Assembly: GCA_963576565.1 (NCBI GenBank)
Contig: OY755039.1
Location: forward strand, 21,779,102 to 21,843,101
Direction of reading: 5' to 3'
DNA from: Aspidapion aeneum
Taxonomy: Eukaryota > Arthropoda > Insecta > Coleoptera > Brentidae
DNA: 64,000 bases
Below, one piece after another: positions 43,835 to 55,458 of this stretch. Within the stretch, counting starts at the first letter, position 1. Each line of letters begins with the position of its first letter. The position numbers and the translations under genes were made by a program. The notes beneath the pieces were generated by a model that did no database searches, had not been told where the DNA came from, and saw only the letters and a list, made by a program, of their open reading frames with translations.

Positions 43835-44180
43835 CATTTTTCTCAAGAATTCGTATTATAACCAAAAACTTTATAGGACCTTTCGTTTCTGAGATATTTA
43901 CAACAAACTGTTTTCAAGCCTGATATAGCATGGAGCAGTGGCGTATATAGTAAAATGTTTCGGGGTGGGCCCGAGGCAGTTTTGGGGGGGGGCCGAGACC
44001 CCATGAGGGCGTATTTTATGCTATTTTATGTTTTTATTCATGAAATATGTCGAAAATATCTAAAAAAATCTTGGCTTAGGGGGGGGGCGGGCCCCCCTGG
44101 CCCCCCCATATATACACCAGTGTCATGGAGTATACTAGGCTAGGAAGGTGTCCGATCCGTCATGAATCAATTTATTTTTT
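43835..44180 (+). repeat. Family S, partial copy 2, split by a hAT MITE
   Basis: GACCTTTCGTTTCTGAGATA and CTGTTTTCAAGCCTGATAT repeat the 3' half of 42830-43275, and TAGGCTAGGAAGGTGT continues after the MITE at 43936-44122. Confidence 0.65.
43936..44122. mobile_element. hAT MITE, family H1 copy 2
   Basis: The ends CAGTGGCGTATATA and TATATACACCAGTG are inverted. Flanks GCATGGAG and TCATGGAG match at 7 of 8 bases. It is the reverse complement of 7966-8156 in block order, including the G-rich ends and the CATGAGGGCGTATTTTATGC block. It lies in family S copy 2. Confidence 0.88.
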
Positions 44181-45229
44181 GTTATTTAGTGAGTTTTTTA
44201 TTAAAACATTATAATTATGACAAATTAGGTAATAAATTTTAAAAAATATAAGTACCAGAAAACAAATTTGGATCAAAATATTATAAAAATTATTTACGGT
44301 TCCAATCTAATGTCAAATAATTTGGAGGAATCTGTAAGACTCCACATTACAGTTGGGTGTCAAATAAGCTTGGGGTCTTTCTGGATTTTTGGTAGAGGTC
44401 GCCATCTAATTAAAAAATGATAATTTACCCTTACACCAATAGAAATACGGAAAAAATTTAGGAGGCAAGCAACAAGTAAACTCGAAAATGTAGGTAGTAT
44501 CCAATACCGATTTGAAGTCAATGTATAACAAAAACAGGGCAATACCTAAACTAACTAAACCAAAAACACGGTATCCAAAATTTTGGTCAAAATTGAATTT
44601 TTTATATTTTGTCACTTTTTATCCTCGGATTAAAAACTGACCAACCAGAGAAAAAAAATAAACAATTGAGATTAAAATTATAAGAGATCAAATGTCAAAA
44701 TAGAGATAATTAGTGACAGATCAGGGAGAAAAAGTAAATCGAAATATACAGAAAAAATTTGCAACAAAAGTTCAAAGGTGCGAAAGATAGCCCATAAACC
44801 TCTTGATTAAAGTTTGTTTTTATTTAAAGTATTGCTTTTATCCCTTAGTATATAATATGCCCAAAATGATATTGTTTATGATGTTAAAAAGGCAAAATCT
44901 CTATTTAAACTTAATATTTTTTGGGCGTTCTTTGCATTTTTCTCTCACAGGAAAATAACAGCACAGCAAAATTATAGTTCAATAGTTTCTATTCCAAACA
45001 GTTTTAAATATTTCTTAGAAAAACGGATAAAAGCGAGGATATAGTACGTAGATATAATTCCTTATCTGTTGCTTAATTCTCGACACAAATAGCAATAAAT
45101 ATAAACTAGATCAACGTAAGCAAGCGCAATTGACGCAATAAGGAAGTAGGAAGTGCCATGCTATGGCAAAACCGAACAGAAGCATGACTTAGTGTGATAT
45201 ATTACCTTTTCTAGATAAAGCACTTAATA
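44181..45229. other. No gene seen
   Basis: AT-rich DNA with no recognised element. Confidence 0.4.
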
Positions 45230-45994
45230 CAGAGGCGCATCTAGGAATTTCATTTGGGGGAGGAAATTTTTCGCGATTTGCATAGAGACTAGGGGGAGTG
45301 TGACAATTCGCCGCCGCCAACTTACCGCGGCTAATTTGCCTCCGGGCTAACTCGTGCCCGCGCCGTCCCAATTCCCCGCTGGCCCAACTCGCTCTCGACC
45401 CGATTTGCCCTGGGCCAACTCGCCGTCGGTAGCCGTAGTTTCAGTTAGCAATTTTGACAGGTGTGAAAATGGAGTTGCAAAAAGTCGAAATGGCGATATA
45501 GAATGGCAATTTTTCCATTTATGGACCGATATGTATTAAATTTGACACTTTGGGGTATGTAAGACGACTGAATTTGATAATTAAATTAAATTTGCAAAAA
45601 ATTAATGTCGGAAATTTTTATTTATGAGTCGAAATGTGTTAATTTTGAAATTTTAGGGTGACAATTATGATTTTATGATTTAATACAGATGGGTTTATAA
45701 ATAGAAATGTCCACCATTTTGGATCTGCCAATTTGATTTTAGTAAGGTTTAATTCAAAAATCATAATAAGGAATATTAAACATGACAATGTTAAATGTAG
45801 CACGTATCCATTAATAAATTGAAAATTGAATCCGCTGTGTTTTAAAAATTTTTTAGGTTTAGTTCAAAAATCACAGTAAGCAACCTTTAAGTCCCAAAAT
45901 TTTTTAAATTTCGGTTTTTAAAAAATGAAAAAATCCTCGATTTTGGATCTGCTATTTGGACTTTTATTTTCAGTTTAATTCAAAAATCATAATT

Positions 45995-48355
45995 GGAAAC
46001 CGGCTTATCACAGTATGTGAGCAATTAGACCTAAAAATCCAAAACGGTTTTTTCCAACATAAGAAAATACACAAATATACCTGGACCAAACCCTCACAAA
46101 ACCTGAAATCCGTCATTGATTATCTTATCACTAAACAAAAGACAAAACTAAAAATTCAAGATGTCAGAACAAAGCGTGGATCAACATGCGGAAGTGATCA
46201 CTATTTTCTGGAGACCAAAATTCTCTTTCCTTATCAAGGCCGAAGCCTCCATCAACAAAATCTTGATGATACAGTGAATGAGGAAATTGATCACTGTCAA
46301 TATAATCTACTAAGCCTAGAACATGACAGCGTAAAAAACTTATACAAAAAGAGACTGAACGAAAAACTTAATTCAAGTTCAGGTGAAACCCCAGATGAGG
46401 AATACGAATGTATCACATTAAGCATTCATCAAGCTGCAAAAGAAGCACTAGGATTAGTGGAAGAAACTCCTAAAAGAACAAAACCATACTGGTGGGATGC
46501 TGAGATTGAAAGTGAAATAGAGGAAAAAAGGAAATTATATCACACGTACTTATCCCAAAAGACAGATAGAAGCAGAGAAGAATACAAAATCGCGCAATCA
46601 AAGGTGAGAAGAATGATCAGTGATAAGAAGAATCAATCATGGATGCAAAAGTGCCAGAAAATAGATTCTTACTTAGGAGGTAGGAGAAGTACCGAAAGCT
46701 GGAAAACTATAAGATCGATCAAAAAAGAAACATGCAGAGATATTATTTCACCAATACCAGACAAAGAATGGGATGAGCATTTTAAAAAACTTTTAACTGA
46801 AGATAGAGCAGAATTCAAGGAAGACGAAAGAGACAATATCATTAGAACGATGGGATCTCCAGTACCCCTCACAATATCTGAGGTCAAAAACGTGTGCAAA
46901 ACCTTAAAAAGCGGTAAATCTGCCGGACCCGGAAATATCCCAGCTGAACTTATTAAATATGGCACTGAAGAATTGTTTTGTAGAATACGGAATCTTTTCC
47001 AAAGATATTTAAATGGAGCTGTAGTACCAACTGAGTGGAAAACGTCGTATATATCCACAATACACAAAAAAGGAAGGAAAGATATATGTGACAATTATAG
47101 AGGTATATCTGTAACTAGTACGCTAAGCAGAATATATGGCAAAATAATAAGAAATAAAGTGGAGAGCGAATATAAAGATATGGAGGCAGAAGAACAAGCT
47201 GGTTTCAGGGCGGGTAGATCGACTTCAGATCATCTCTTTTGTATAACCCAAATTATTGAAAAGAAAATGGCATACGGACAAGAGCTCCATCTGCTTTACG
47301 TAGATTTGCAGAAGGCATATGATAGTATACCACTAACTCTACTTTGGAAAGCGTTGGAAAAGACAAACATATGCGTACAACTAATTAAGGCCATCAAAGA
47401 GTTATACCGCAATAGTAAGGCAAAAGTTAAAATAAAAGCAAAAGGCTTTCAAGTAAATAAAGGTCTTAAACAAGGTTGCTGTATCTCGCCTACGCTCTTC
47501 AAGATATATTTGGAACAGGTCCTTAAAGTCTGGAAGAGAAAATGCCAAAACATGGGAATTCCGTTGAATGAAACCACCTTGTATACTTTATGTTTCGCCG
47601 ATGATCAGATAGTGGTGGCTCAGGATTATGACGACCTCGAATATATGACACGAAAACTAATAGACGAGTACAATAAGTGGGGACTAGAGGTTAATATCAA
47701 TAAGACAGAGTATATGTGTATTGGTGGAACGAAACAGGATCTAATCTTAAATACTGGGCAGCGAATTCAGTCCTGTGATGAGTATAAATACTTGAGTCTA
47801 AAAATTACAGCTGACGGAACACTAGACAAAGCTATAAAAGATAGAAACGTACAAGGAAGAAAAGCAATAACTTTATTAAATGGAATAATTTGGGACCAAA
47901 GTATATCAAAACATAACAAAAAGCTTATATATAACACCATTGTAAAAAGTATTATTACATACGGCTCAGAAGTATGGCCAATCAAAGATAGAACAGAAAA
48001 AATGCTTTCCGCTACGGAGATGGACTATTGGAGAAGAGCAGCAGGGAAATCAAAAAGAGAAAGAGTTACCAATCAAAGAATAAGAGAAATTATGACAGTG
48101 GGTGAACGTACTCTAGTGGATGATATAAGAACAAAACAACTGGTGTGGTACGGACATGTACAAAGAATGGATGATGGAAGACTACCTAAACAAATATTAC
48201 AATGGAAACCAACTGGCCGAAGAAAACGAGGAAGACCAAGGAGAAGCTGGAGAGAAGGAATAGATAGTGAAATAAGAATAAGAGGCCTAGATGATGAATT
48301 ATGGGCAAACAGAAACGAGTGGAGATTGGGTATCGGAAGATGTAGAACGTTGTGA
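45995..48355 (+). CDS. LINE endonuclease-reverse transcriptase, 5'-truncated, frame open
   Basis: About 785 residues with no internal stop from the LINE boundary (the frame opens slightly earlier in host-element sequence with a non-ATG codon). The N-terminal part is the end of an AP-type endonuclease, with VIDYLI and GSDHYFLE. Reverse transcriptase follows: IPAELIKYG, EQAGFRAGRSTSDHLF, YVDLQKAYDSIP, GLKQGCCISPTLF, and the catalytic FADD at 47594-47605. The C-terminus has RRKRGRPRRSWREGIDSE and ends NEWRLGIGRCRTL. Without the start of the endonuclease it cannot move by itself. The open frame means insertion is recent. Same family as the broken copy at 11556-12095 and 21941-22370. The clade is RTE- or CR1-like, not resolved. 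Confidence 0.85.
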   Translation, partial: GNRLITVCEQLDLKIQNGFFQHKKIHKYTWTKPSQNLKSVIDYLITKQKTKLKIQDVRTKRGSTCGSDHYFLETKILFPYQGRSLHQQNLDDTVNEEIDHCQYNLLSLEHDSVKNLYKKRLNEKLNSSSGETPDEEYECITLSIHQAAKEALGLVEETPKRTKPYWWDAEIESEIEEKRKLYHTYLSQKTDRSREEYKIAQSKVRRMISDKKNQSWMQKCQKIDSYLGGRRSTESWKTIRSIKKETCRDIISPIPDKEWDEHFKKLLTEDRAEFKEDERDNIIRTMGSPVPLTISEVKNVCKTLKSGKSAGPGNIPAELIKYGTEELFCRIRNLFQRYLNGAVVPTEWKTSYISTIHKKGRKDICDNYRGISVTSTLSRIYGKIIRNKVESEYKDMEAEEQAGFRAGRSTSDHLFCITQIIEKKMAYGQELHLLYVDLQKAYDSIPLTLLWKALEKTNICVQLIKAIKELYRNSKAKVKIKAKGFQVNKGLKQGCCISPTLFKIYLEQVLKVWKRKCQNMGIPLNETTLYTLCFADDQIVVAQDYDDLEYMTRKLIDEYNKWGLEVNINKTEYMCIGGTKQDLILNTGQRIQSCDEYKYLSLKITADGTLDKAIKDRNVQGRKAITLLNGIIWDQSISKHNKKLIYNTIVKSIITYGSEVWPIKDRTEKMLSATEMDYWRRAAGKSKRERVTNQRIREIMTVGERTLVDDIRTKQLVWYGHVQRMDDGRLPKQILQWKPTGRRKRGRPRRSWREGIDSEIRIRGLDDELWANRNEWRLGIGRCRTL

Positions 48356-48380
48356 AACCGATAAATATATATATATAATT
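48356..48380 (+). other. LINE 3' end
   Basis: AACCGATAAATATATATAT closes the LINE, ending in short ATA repeats rather than poly-A. The older copy ends equivalently (AAACCGACATAATA). ATAATT occurs at both edges and may be a short duplication. Confidence 0.5.
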
Positions 48381-49020
48381 AGCGACCTTAAACTGCAATT
48401 ACATTGTAGTTTTACATGTTATCTTATTTTTATAAATAAATAATACACCCCCCAAGTTCTAAATTTGATATATACCTGGTTATAAATGGAAAATTCCACC
48501 ACTTTGAAAGCGCCATTTTGTTTTTTTTTAGATTTAATTCAAAAATTGTTTTAGGTAGCCTTAACACCATATTGTATATTAAATTTGAGACAAATGAGTC
48601 CATAAATAAAAAACTTCGCCAACTATCTGAGTTTGCCATTTTAAATTATTTGAGTGAAAAAAAATTTAATTATATTGTCACTGGAACTCTTGTTGAATTA
48701 ATATAAAATCTGGACCGCATTGGAAAGTAGTTGAAAAAGTTCTGTTGCAAAATTTTTAAAAAATCATAAATAAACCGTGTAATAAACAAAATAGCAAATA
48801 AAAAGTGCGGCGGCAAGTTGGCCCGGCGGCTAATCGAGTCGGCTGCGAGTTAGCCCGACGGCAAAACGGGTCAGTGGCGAGTTTTTCCGGTGGCGAATCG
48901 ACCTCGATGGTGGGAAATTGTTCTAGAGCCTGACCAAAAGGTATATTATGGGTGTCAAAACTAAATATATTTGGGGGGAATTTCCTGTTTCCCCCCCCCC
49001 CCCCCGTAGTTCCGCGCCTG

Positions 49021-50054
49021 CTTAATAACAAAAAGTTCACTAAGATAGATAAATTTAGTTTTTTATATACCTTCTTAAAGACTACTTAAATTGTTTAAAA
49101 GTTTTCGTTAGATTTTAATATTAACGAAACCAAAAAAATGTCTAAAAACCTAAAAACGTTTTCCGTAAAAAAATGCTTTTAAAAAATATTTAAAAACAAA
49201 AAAAAATTATATAGTTTTTCCAATAAAAGGCTTTTCAAAAAAAATCTCAATATTTTTGTTTTCAAGAAAGAAACAAAATTGCAACATCGCAAATGAAATA
49301 TCTATATGACTCTTATTGCCTATAAGTACCAATAATTTTGTGAATCATTTTAACCTATAACGCATCAATTTTTTTTAACACTAAGATAAGAAAGTAATCT
49401 ATATGAAGACAAAACAAATACCAAAAGGCATATTCATATAATATAAATAGGCATGTAATAAAAATATAAAACTGATGAGCCGTCGTTTATATGAATTATT
49501 ATTTTGCTGACTTAAATACATTAGCTGATCAAGCAAATTTAAAAGTCAACAATATGAAAAACAACACCAAAGTTTACATTTCGTTTAATTATATATCAAG
49601 CATAAGGCCAAGTGATTATTTAAACACAAGGTACAGGGAATTCCACATTGGGCACTTTTGGGGGGGGGGGGCAATGCCGTTTCGAGATACTGGGAAGTTT
49701 TAATTTTGAAAGGTCTATAAATTTTTAATGTATGGATATCCCATTTTGGTTTAAATTGCATTTTTATAGTTTTTTGTTAAGATATAATTTAATTTTAAAA
49801 TTGAATTTCATCTCTCAGTTTTAGTTTTTGTCGTATTAAAATTTAACAAATAAACTTGTGTTATACATACAGAGTCTCAGTATTACTGTGTATGTAAACT
49901 ACTTGTTTTTTTATCTCCTTTCTGGTTAAAGGATTTATTTGAATAAAAATTTTTTTGCTCCTTTAAATTTATAGATACATGAATACTTTTATTTTCTCTT
50001 TTTCACTACATATTGGGTAAGGCAATAAGTAGAAAATACTCAAATATATACCAC
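49021..50054. other. No gene seen; one G-homopolymer
   Basis: AT-rich. A run of about 11 G lies near 49661, outside any element whose ends I could match. It may mark an unrecognised MITE. Confidence 0.4.
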
Positions 50055-50590
50055 CGGCGGTTCTACGTGAGGGGGGTACTGGGAGTAATTACCCCCCCCC
50101 CCAGAGCTCGAAAAAATATATTAGGTATAAAGGCTGGTAGTATACACCCTAGATATGAGTGCTAAAAATTGCAACGTTTTTTTTTATTAAGTTTTATGGT
50201 GTACGGCCAATTTCGTGTGCCGGTGTAAGCTTTCAAAGATTTTAAACACAAATATGTTTAATTTTTTTTAAATTTCAAAATTTTATGAATTTTAAGATTA
50301 ATAGTCTCGTCTCTTTTGTGGCGACGATAACCTAACCTGTTACTTTTTTACATGGTACATTTGAATTTTAGAAGCTTAACATTATTTCATTGTGCACTGT
50401 TTTAACATGTGCGCTATTTTCCGTGTGCCGTTTTTCGGTGTGTGCTTTTATCCACGTGCGCTATTTGACGTGTGCGCCCTTTTCCTGTGTGCTTTTGTCG
50501 TATGAGCTTTTTTCCTGTGCCCTAATTTACAGTCACCGCTTGATCATTACCCCCCCCCCCCCCTAGAATTTGGCTCTAGAACCACCCTTT
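50055..50590. mobile_element. hAT-like MITE with a 16-bp minisatellite
   Basis: GGCGGTTCTACGTGAGG at the left and TCTAGAACCACC at the right are imperfect inverted repeats. Each is followed inward by ATTAC plus a long C run, as in 572-764. At 50395-50530 words such as GTGTGCCGTTTTTCG, GTGTGTGCTTTTATCC and GTGTGCGCCCTTTTCC repeat every 15-16 bases. No clear target duplication. Confidence 0.6.
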
Positions 50591-51239
50591 ACATATACAA
50601 TATTATTGTATATGTACCGATATTGAAGGTATTTAGTTAGAAACATAAAAAACTATACATTTTAATATTTTATGTATTTATTATATTTTATAGCTTTATT
50701 TGCTAATTTAATTTTTTATTTATTTAAAAATACTTTTAAACCCGTCAAGAAATGAGTCGAAAATAAAAAGGTACTATTAATATAAAAAAATCCAATATTG
50801 GGTATAACAAATCATTTTAAAGAAAAATTTACATTTATTTTAAAAATCAAATAAAAGGGGGTCGTTCCATAAAAAAACTACCAATTTTATGTATTATTCA
50901 AAAAAAGCATTTTAGACTTAATTGTAAACTTTCCCTGTTTCCTTTTTTATGTTTTCCTAATATTCAACTAAAAGCTGACTTATTTTTAAAAAGTAAATTG
51001 ACGACCAGTTTTAATCGGGTATTTACACATTAACTTTTAAAATTGTACATACCTTAGGTAGACCAAAGCATGCTTTGTATATAGTGGCTATCTTCTTTGA
51101 GGTGCACTACTACTTTCTACGATATGTTAGAATGTGATATCTCATGTAATAAGAATAACTTTTTACCTAAAAAAATAATTTAAACAGTTACAAAATACTA
51201 ATCAAAATATTAAAATAAATGGTAAGCTAAAAAGAAATA
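50591..51239. other. No gene seen
   Basis: AT-rich spacer with no recognised features. Confidence 0.4.
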
Positions 51240-51423
51240 CAGTCGAACCTCTCTAACTCGAACCTCTATAACTCGAACCCCTCTAGAACTCGAACCTTTG
51301 AAGCGGCCCCTGCACTTTTTACATGTATTTTAACCTATGTATTCGAGTTTCTATAACTCGAACTCTCCATAACTCGAACTGTTTTGGTTGTCCCTTCAGG
51401 TTCAAGTTATAGAGGTTCGACTG
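51240..51423. mobile_element. Tigger/pogo-type MITE, 184 bp
   Basis: The ends CAGTCGAACCTCTCTAACTC and, inverted, CAGTCGAACCTCTATAACTT have TA on both sides. ACTCGAAC recurs six or more times inside. It is a different family from T1, but with the same CAGT start and TA target. Confidence 0.85.
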
Positions 51424-52496
51424 TATTAATAATCAGGGTATTTTTAACTTTAGAGTTTATTGTCACAAATTTAGGTGTGATCTGTGGTTATATACAATAT
51501 ATATTAAATTTTAGGAATACTAAAATAATAAAACCAAATGAGCCTAACTATTATTAAAAATAAAGCTCTTAAAACGTTTTAGAAGGGTCTATATTTAAAG
51601 CCCTTTTTAACACTTGAACGAGGCTTTAGGATTTTAGGGCTCTATAAGTAAATGTAAAGTTTAAAAGGTTTCTTTATTAAGATGCCGCCTTTTTAACTAC
51701 ACCAGTTCCTAGAACGGAAGCAATCATATGGCGTTAGGATACTTTACTCAGAATTGGGTACCTGTAGGATCTTACTGGTTTTAAGTCGGGCTATATTTAA
51801 GGTACACAAAATAGAGTAGGAAATTCGTGGAGGATCTGGAAACGGCTTAGTCAAAAGAAGTAAAAAGTAAGTAACATTTATTTAAAAAATAGTTCTTTTT
51901 AGAACCAATAAAAGACTTAATAGAAACTATCAAACGTCTTATATTCACCTCTTGGCTATTCCAACTTGACTAACTGATATAAAATTAAAATTACTATAAT
52001 CTGATAACAAAAAACTCCAAATGCAAAAATTAAGAAAAACCTACTAGTAGGGAATTAAGACGAACTTCAAGCAATATAATTTAAAAGCAATAGGGGAAAA
52101 ATAATTTAAAACAAATAATGATTGTATTTTTTTAATTGAATTATTAATAAACAAATGATAAACATATTTCGTAACCAGAAATATTTAAAAAGTTAAATAT
52201 GTCAAGTTGATATAAAAATTTAAGGTAAAACTGTCACTGTCTTAAATAAAAAGATGCTGTATGTTGACAAAAAAACGCACAGATAAAAACAACTCAAAGA
52301 CATGCCGTTTTTCAGAATTTTTCTTGTTGCTGCCATAATGCACATGATAAACAAAGAGGTTGAAAATGTCACAAAAGTGCAACTGCCTATGGCAAGGACT
52401 ATACTTATTTTAATATTCGTGGGTCAGGTCCACGAAAGAAACTATCAACACTTCGGAATATATTTTTCCTCTTTTGTTTTTATACTAAGGACTGTA
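51424..52496. other. No gene seen
   Basis: AT-rich DNA; small open frames only. Confidence 0.4.
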
Positions 52497-53251
52497 CAGG
52501 GTGTCCCATACTCGATGTTTTTCGGGTAGATCTAGAGAAAAAATGACCCCCCCCTTTACGACGCTGAAATTTGTAGGCTGAAGATGTAAACCGCATCTTG
52601 ATATAACGAGCCGTTTTTAAGCTACTTTGCTAGTTTTTGAAAAGTCTGTAAATGGCTTTCTTATAGATCTTTTCTTGAAGAATTGACAGATTTTTTGCTC
52701 TTGTTTAGTTTTTGAGATATTGCATAAAGTTGATATTTTTCTTATGGAATTACCCTCTTTTTATTCGATTTTTGAATCCGCGTAAAATTTCCTTTCAGAT
52801 GACGTATCATACTCAATATTTTATTTTTATTTTTTTTTATTGTTTTGATAAAAGTATAAAAACAACAAAAATTTTTTTAAAATAAAATATTGAGTATGAC
52901 ACGTCATTCTAATGGAAATTTTACGATGATTTTAAAAATTATAATTTTATGTAATATCTTAAAAACTAAGAAAGATATATAAAAACCTGTATTACACCTG
53001 TCAATTCTTCAAGAAAAAAATTATAACAAAGCTCTTAAAACGAAAACAAAATTTTCATAAATAAAAAATACCCCCTCCTAAAATGCAGACAAAAAACCCG
53101 TGTAGTTTAAAAACGGCGTGCTATATCAAGATGCGGTTTTTACCTTTAATCATTTCCTGAAAATCGAGCTTCGGAAGTGGGGGTCCGTTTTTTCCCATGT
53201 CCCCTGAAAATACCCGAAGCCCCCCAAAAACATCGAATTTGGGACACCCTG
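52497..53251. mobile_element. TA-flanked foldback, family P copy 2
   Basis: Inverted ends ACAGGGTGTCCCATACTCGA and AATTTGGGACACCCTGT have TA duplications. A second inverted pair near the centre, CAATATTTTATTTT and AAAATAAAATATTG, lies beside TGACGTATCATACTCA and its mirror. Much of its 755 bp is self-complementary. Related to 23164-25121. Confidence 0.78.
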
Positions 53252-53569
53252 TACACATGAATAAATTAATTCTGGGCTTATACAGACAAAGATTAAAATT
53301 ACAAAGTTAATATTTTGCTGTGTGTACAGCCAAATAAAAATTTAATTTTTAACACGGTTTTTGTAGAAAAACTAAACTAAGACAACAACAAAGGCTTAGT
53401 TATTGTCATGTCGCACATGCGTGCATTCTTTACAGTTCTGTTATGCACACCTACACGGTTTCGCATAGAGTCAAATTTTATTTTATTTTAATATTTATTT
53501 TTATTTTAATCTCCAAATTGTAAATTCTAAGGATTTGATTGTAGGGAATTATACAATAAATAAATGAAT
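53252..53569. other. No gene seen
   Basis: AT-rich spacer. Confidence 0.4.
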
Positions 53570-54065
53570 CCATGACGGATCTGATACCTTCCTAGCTAGC
53601 CTATTAGCACACTTCAGGTGAAGCCATGATATTTCAGCCTTTAAAACAGTTTTTGTAGATATCTTAGAAACTAAAGCGCTTACGAAGTTGTTTGTACACA
53701 AATTGTTGAGCAAAACCGCATATTTATGCAATGCTCCATTAAAAAGCTAGCATTAAAAAAAAAATAATTGTCATAAAACTGTCATTAGCATTAATCCAGT
53801 AATGGATTTTCACCAAAATCTAATCAGCTCGTTAGAGTGTCGAACACTATTTTACCTGAAAATGTTATAAAAATCGGTTTAGCGGTTTAGGAGCTATCGT
53901 GTTACGAACAGAAATAATATACACACATATAGACAGACATCACGACGATATTGCTAAGATTGATCAACATACACCCAAATAAACATAACATTTTCGACGT
54001 TATCTCAAAAAGATTTTTTTGTAGAAAATAATACCTTTTATAGTCATTGCTACGCGAGCTAGGAA
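53570..54065 (-). repeat. Dispersed repeat family S, copy 3, inverted
   Basis: Contains AGCTCGTTAGAGTGTCGAAC, AAAAATCGGTTTAGCGG, AGACAGACATCACGACGATA and CTAGGAAGGTAAAAATT, the mirror of 42830-43275. Non-coding. Confidence 0.75.
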
Positions 54066-55303
54066 GGTAAAAATTAAAACTAGGTTACTAAAACTAACTT
54101 TTAAAACATACAGGCATATTTTCCCAGTTCGATTCATCAATTATAATTCTATTAATTTCCAAGTAAGCGCATCCAATTAAATAATCACCTGAAATACCCA
54201 ACTATTACTCCGGATGCGTTTATAATTAGGGTCCATAACGCCTTGACTTTCTTTTTTGGAAAAAAAAGGTTATATTTATCGAATTTCGAAAGCATTGGAA
54301 TTATTTTTTGGGTGCGTTTGCAAGTCAAAAATAAAAAATTATTTATTTGAAAAATCACGAGTGCCTGAGATAAAGTATATGAAGGAATAGATATAAGTGT
54401 GCAAGGCAGAGAGAGAGCTTGAGTGAGTCTTGAAACGAACTCCGTTAAACCCGAGAACAGCAAAGTTAAACATTCATTGCTTAGTTTCAAAGCCGCTCTA
54501 TCCTGGCATTTTAAACTAATATCTATGTCAGTAAAAACCTTAGAGAAAACGATTGTGAAAAATATAATTGGATTCTACAGTTACAAGCTTACTTTGACCA
54601 AATTAATAGTCTTAGAGCAATTCCACGCCAAGTCATCCAATTTACAAAAAAAGTGTTGCCCTGACATTAAATGTTTTTTCTTTAATCATGCTTACTTTTG
54701 CACAATTTTCGATTTTTTAATCCAATTAGTCTGTTGTACACGCATTTGAAAAGTCTAAAAACGGGCAAAATGGGGATGGGGAAAGAAAAAAATTATGCTC
54801 ATAGTAAACAGCACCTAACAAAAATTAACCTATAATTTTGAAAATATGCATAAAAGTAGTTTTCAAAAAAATGTGATGTTTAGCAAAATCTTTTATACTG
54901 GCTTAATTAGAGCAATTTAGAAAATATCCAAAAAACGCAGAAATTTCCGAAGTTTTCATATTTTTTTGGGGTATAAATGTAATGTTTTCTTAAATTTTTG
55001 ATACAGTGTTGGAAAGCTATACTCAAGGACTATATCTTCCTTGTATAAAACATATTTAAAAAGTACACGTTACCTTGGAGTTCCACAAAGAAGTCAGGAA
55101 TGTCTGGGAAATCCCTCAACTTCAGCATTAAAGAAGACCCTGTCTATTGGGGTGCTGGTGGTAATCAAGTAGGGTAAATTTTTCACTGTATCATATACTT
55201 TTAAAAACAAGAATAAAAAATCTGGGTCTGTAATCCTTAAGGTCACTAAACATTTTTTTGTTATTTTAATATTTTTAGTGATGTTAAATTGCATCACAAA
55301 TTA
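54066..55303. other. No gene recognised
   Basis: AT-rich. The CCCGAGAACAGCAAA motif at about 54451 repeats one arm of the 25465 hairpin. A 108-codon frame at 54423-54749 is not protein-like enough to call. Confidence 0.4.
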
Positions 55304-55458
55304 CAGGCGTGGATCTACGGGAGGGGATGCCCCCCCAAATCTGAAACTTTACTCAGTTTTGACACACAGAATACACCTCCAGGACACTATGCAAAATAGT
55401 TTTGTGAAATATTTATTATGATATTTCCCCCAAAATACAGTTTCTAGATCCGCCCCTG
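55304..55458. mobile_element. hAT MITE
   Basis: CAGGCGTGGATCTACGG and TAGATCCGCCCCTG are inverted. CAAATTA flanks both sides (55297-55303 and 55459-55465), one base short of the usual 8. G- and C-rich tracts lie just inside the left end. Confidence 0.78.

Larger units (their letters stand above)
45230..49020. mobile_element. hAT-like element with GC-rich subterminal arrays and a LINE inside
   Basis: The left end CAGAGGCGCATCTAGG and the right end TAGTTCCGCGCCTG are imperfect inverted repeats. CTTAATA flanks both (45223-45229 and 49021-49027). Just inside are GC-rich arrays in opposite orientation with a period of about 16-17 bp (words like GGCAAGTTGGCCCGGC) at 45300-45440 and 48800-48920. 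The AT-rich middle repeats TTTAATTCAAAAATCATAAT-type blocks. A LINE is inserted near 45995. Confidence 0.65.

Noticed and set aside
54423..54749. 108-codon frame
   Set aside because: No recognisable motif, no splice or promoter context, composition like the AT-rich background.
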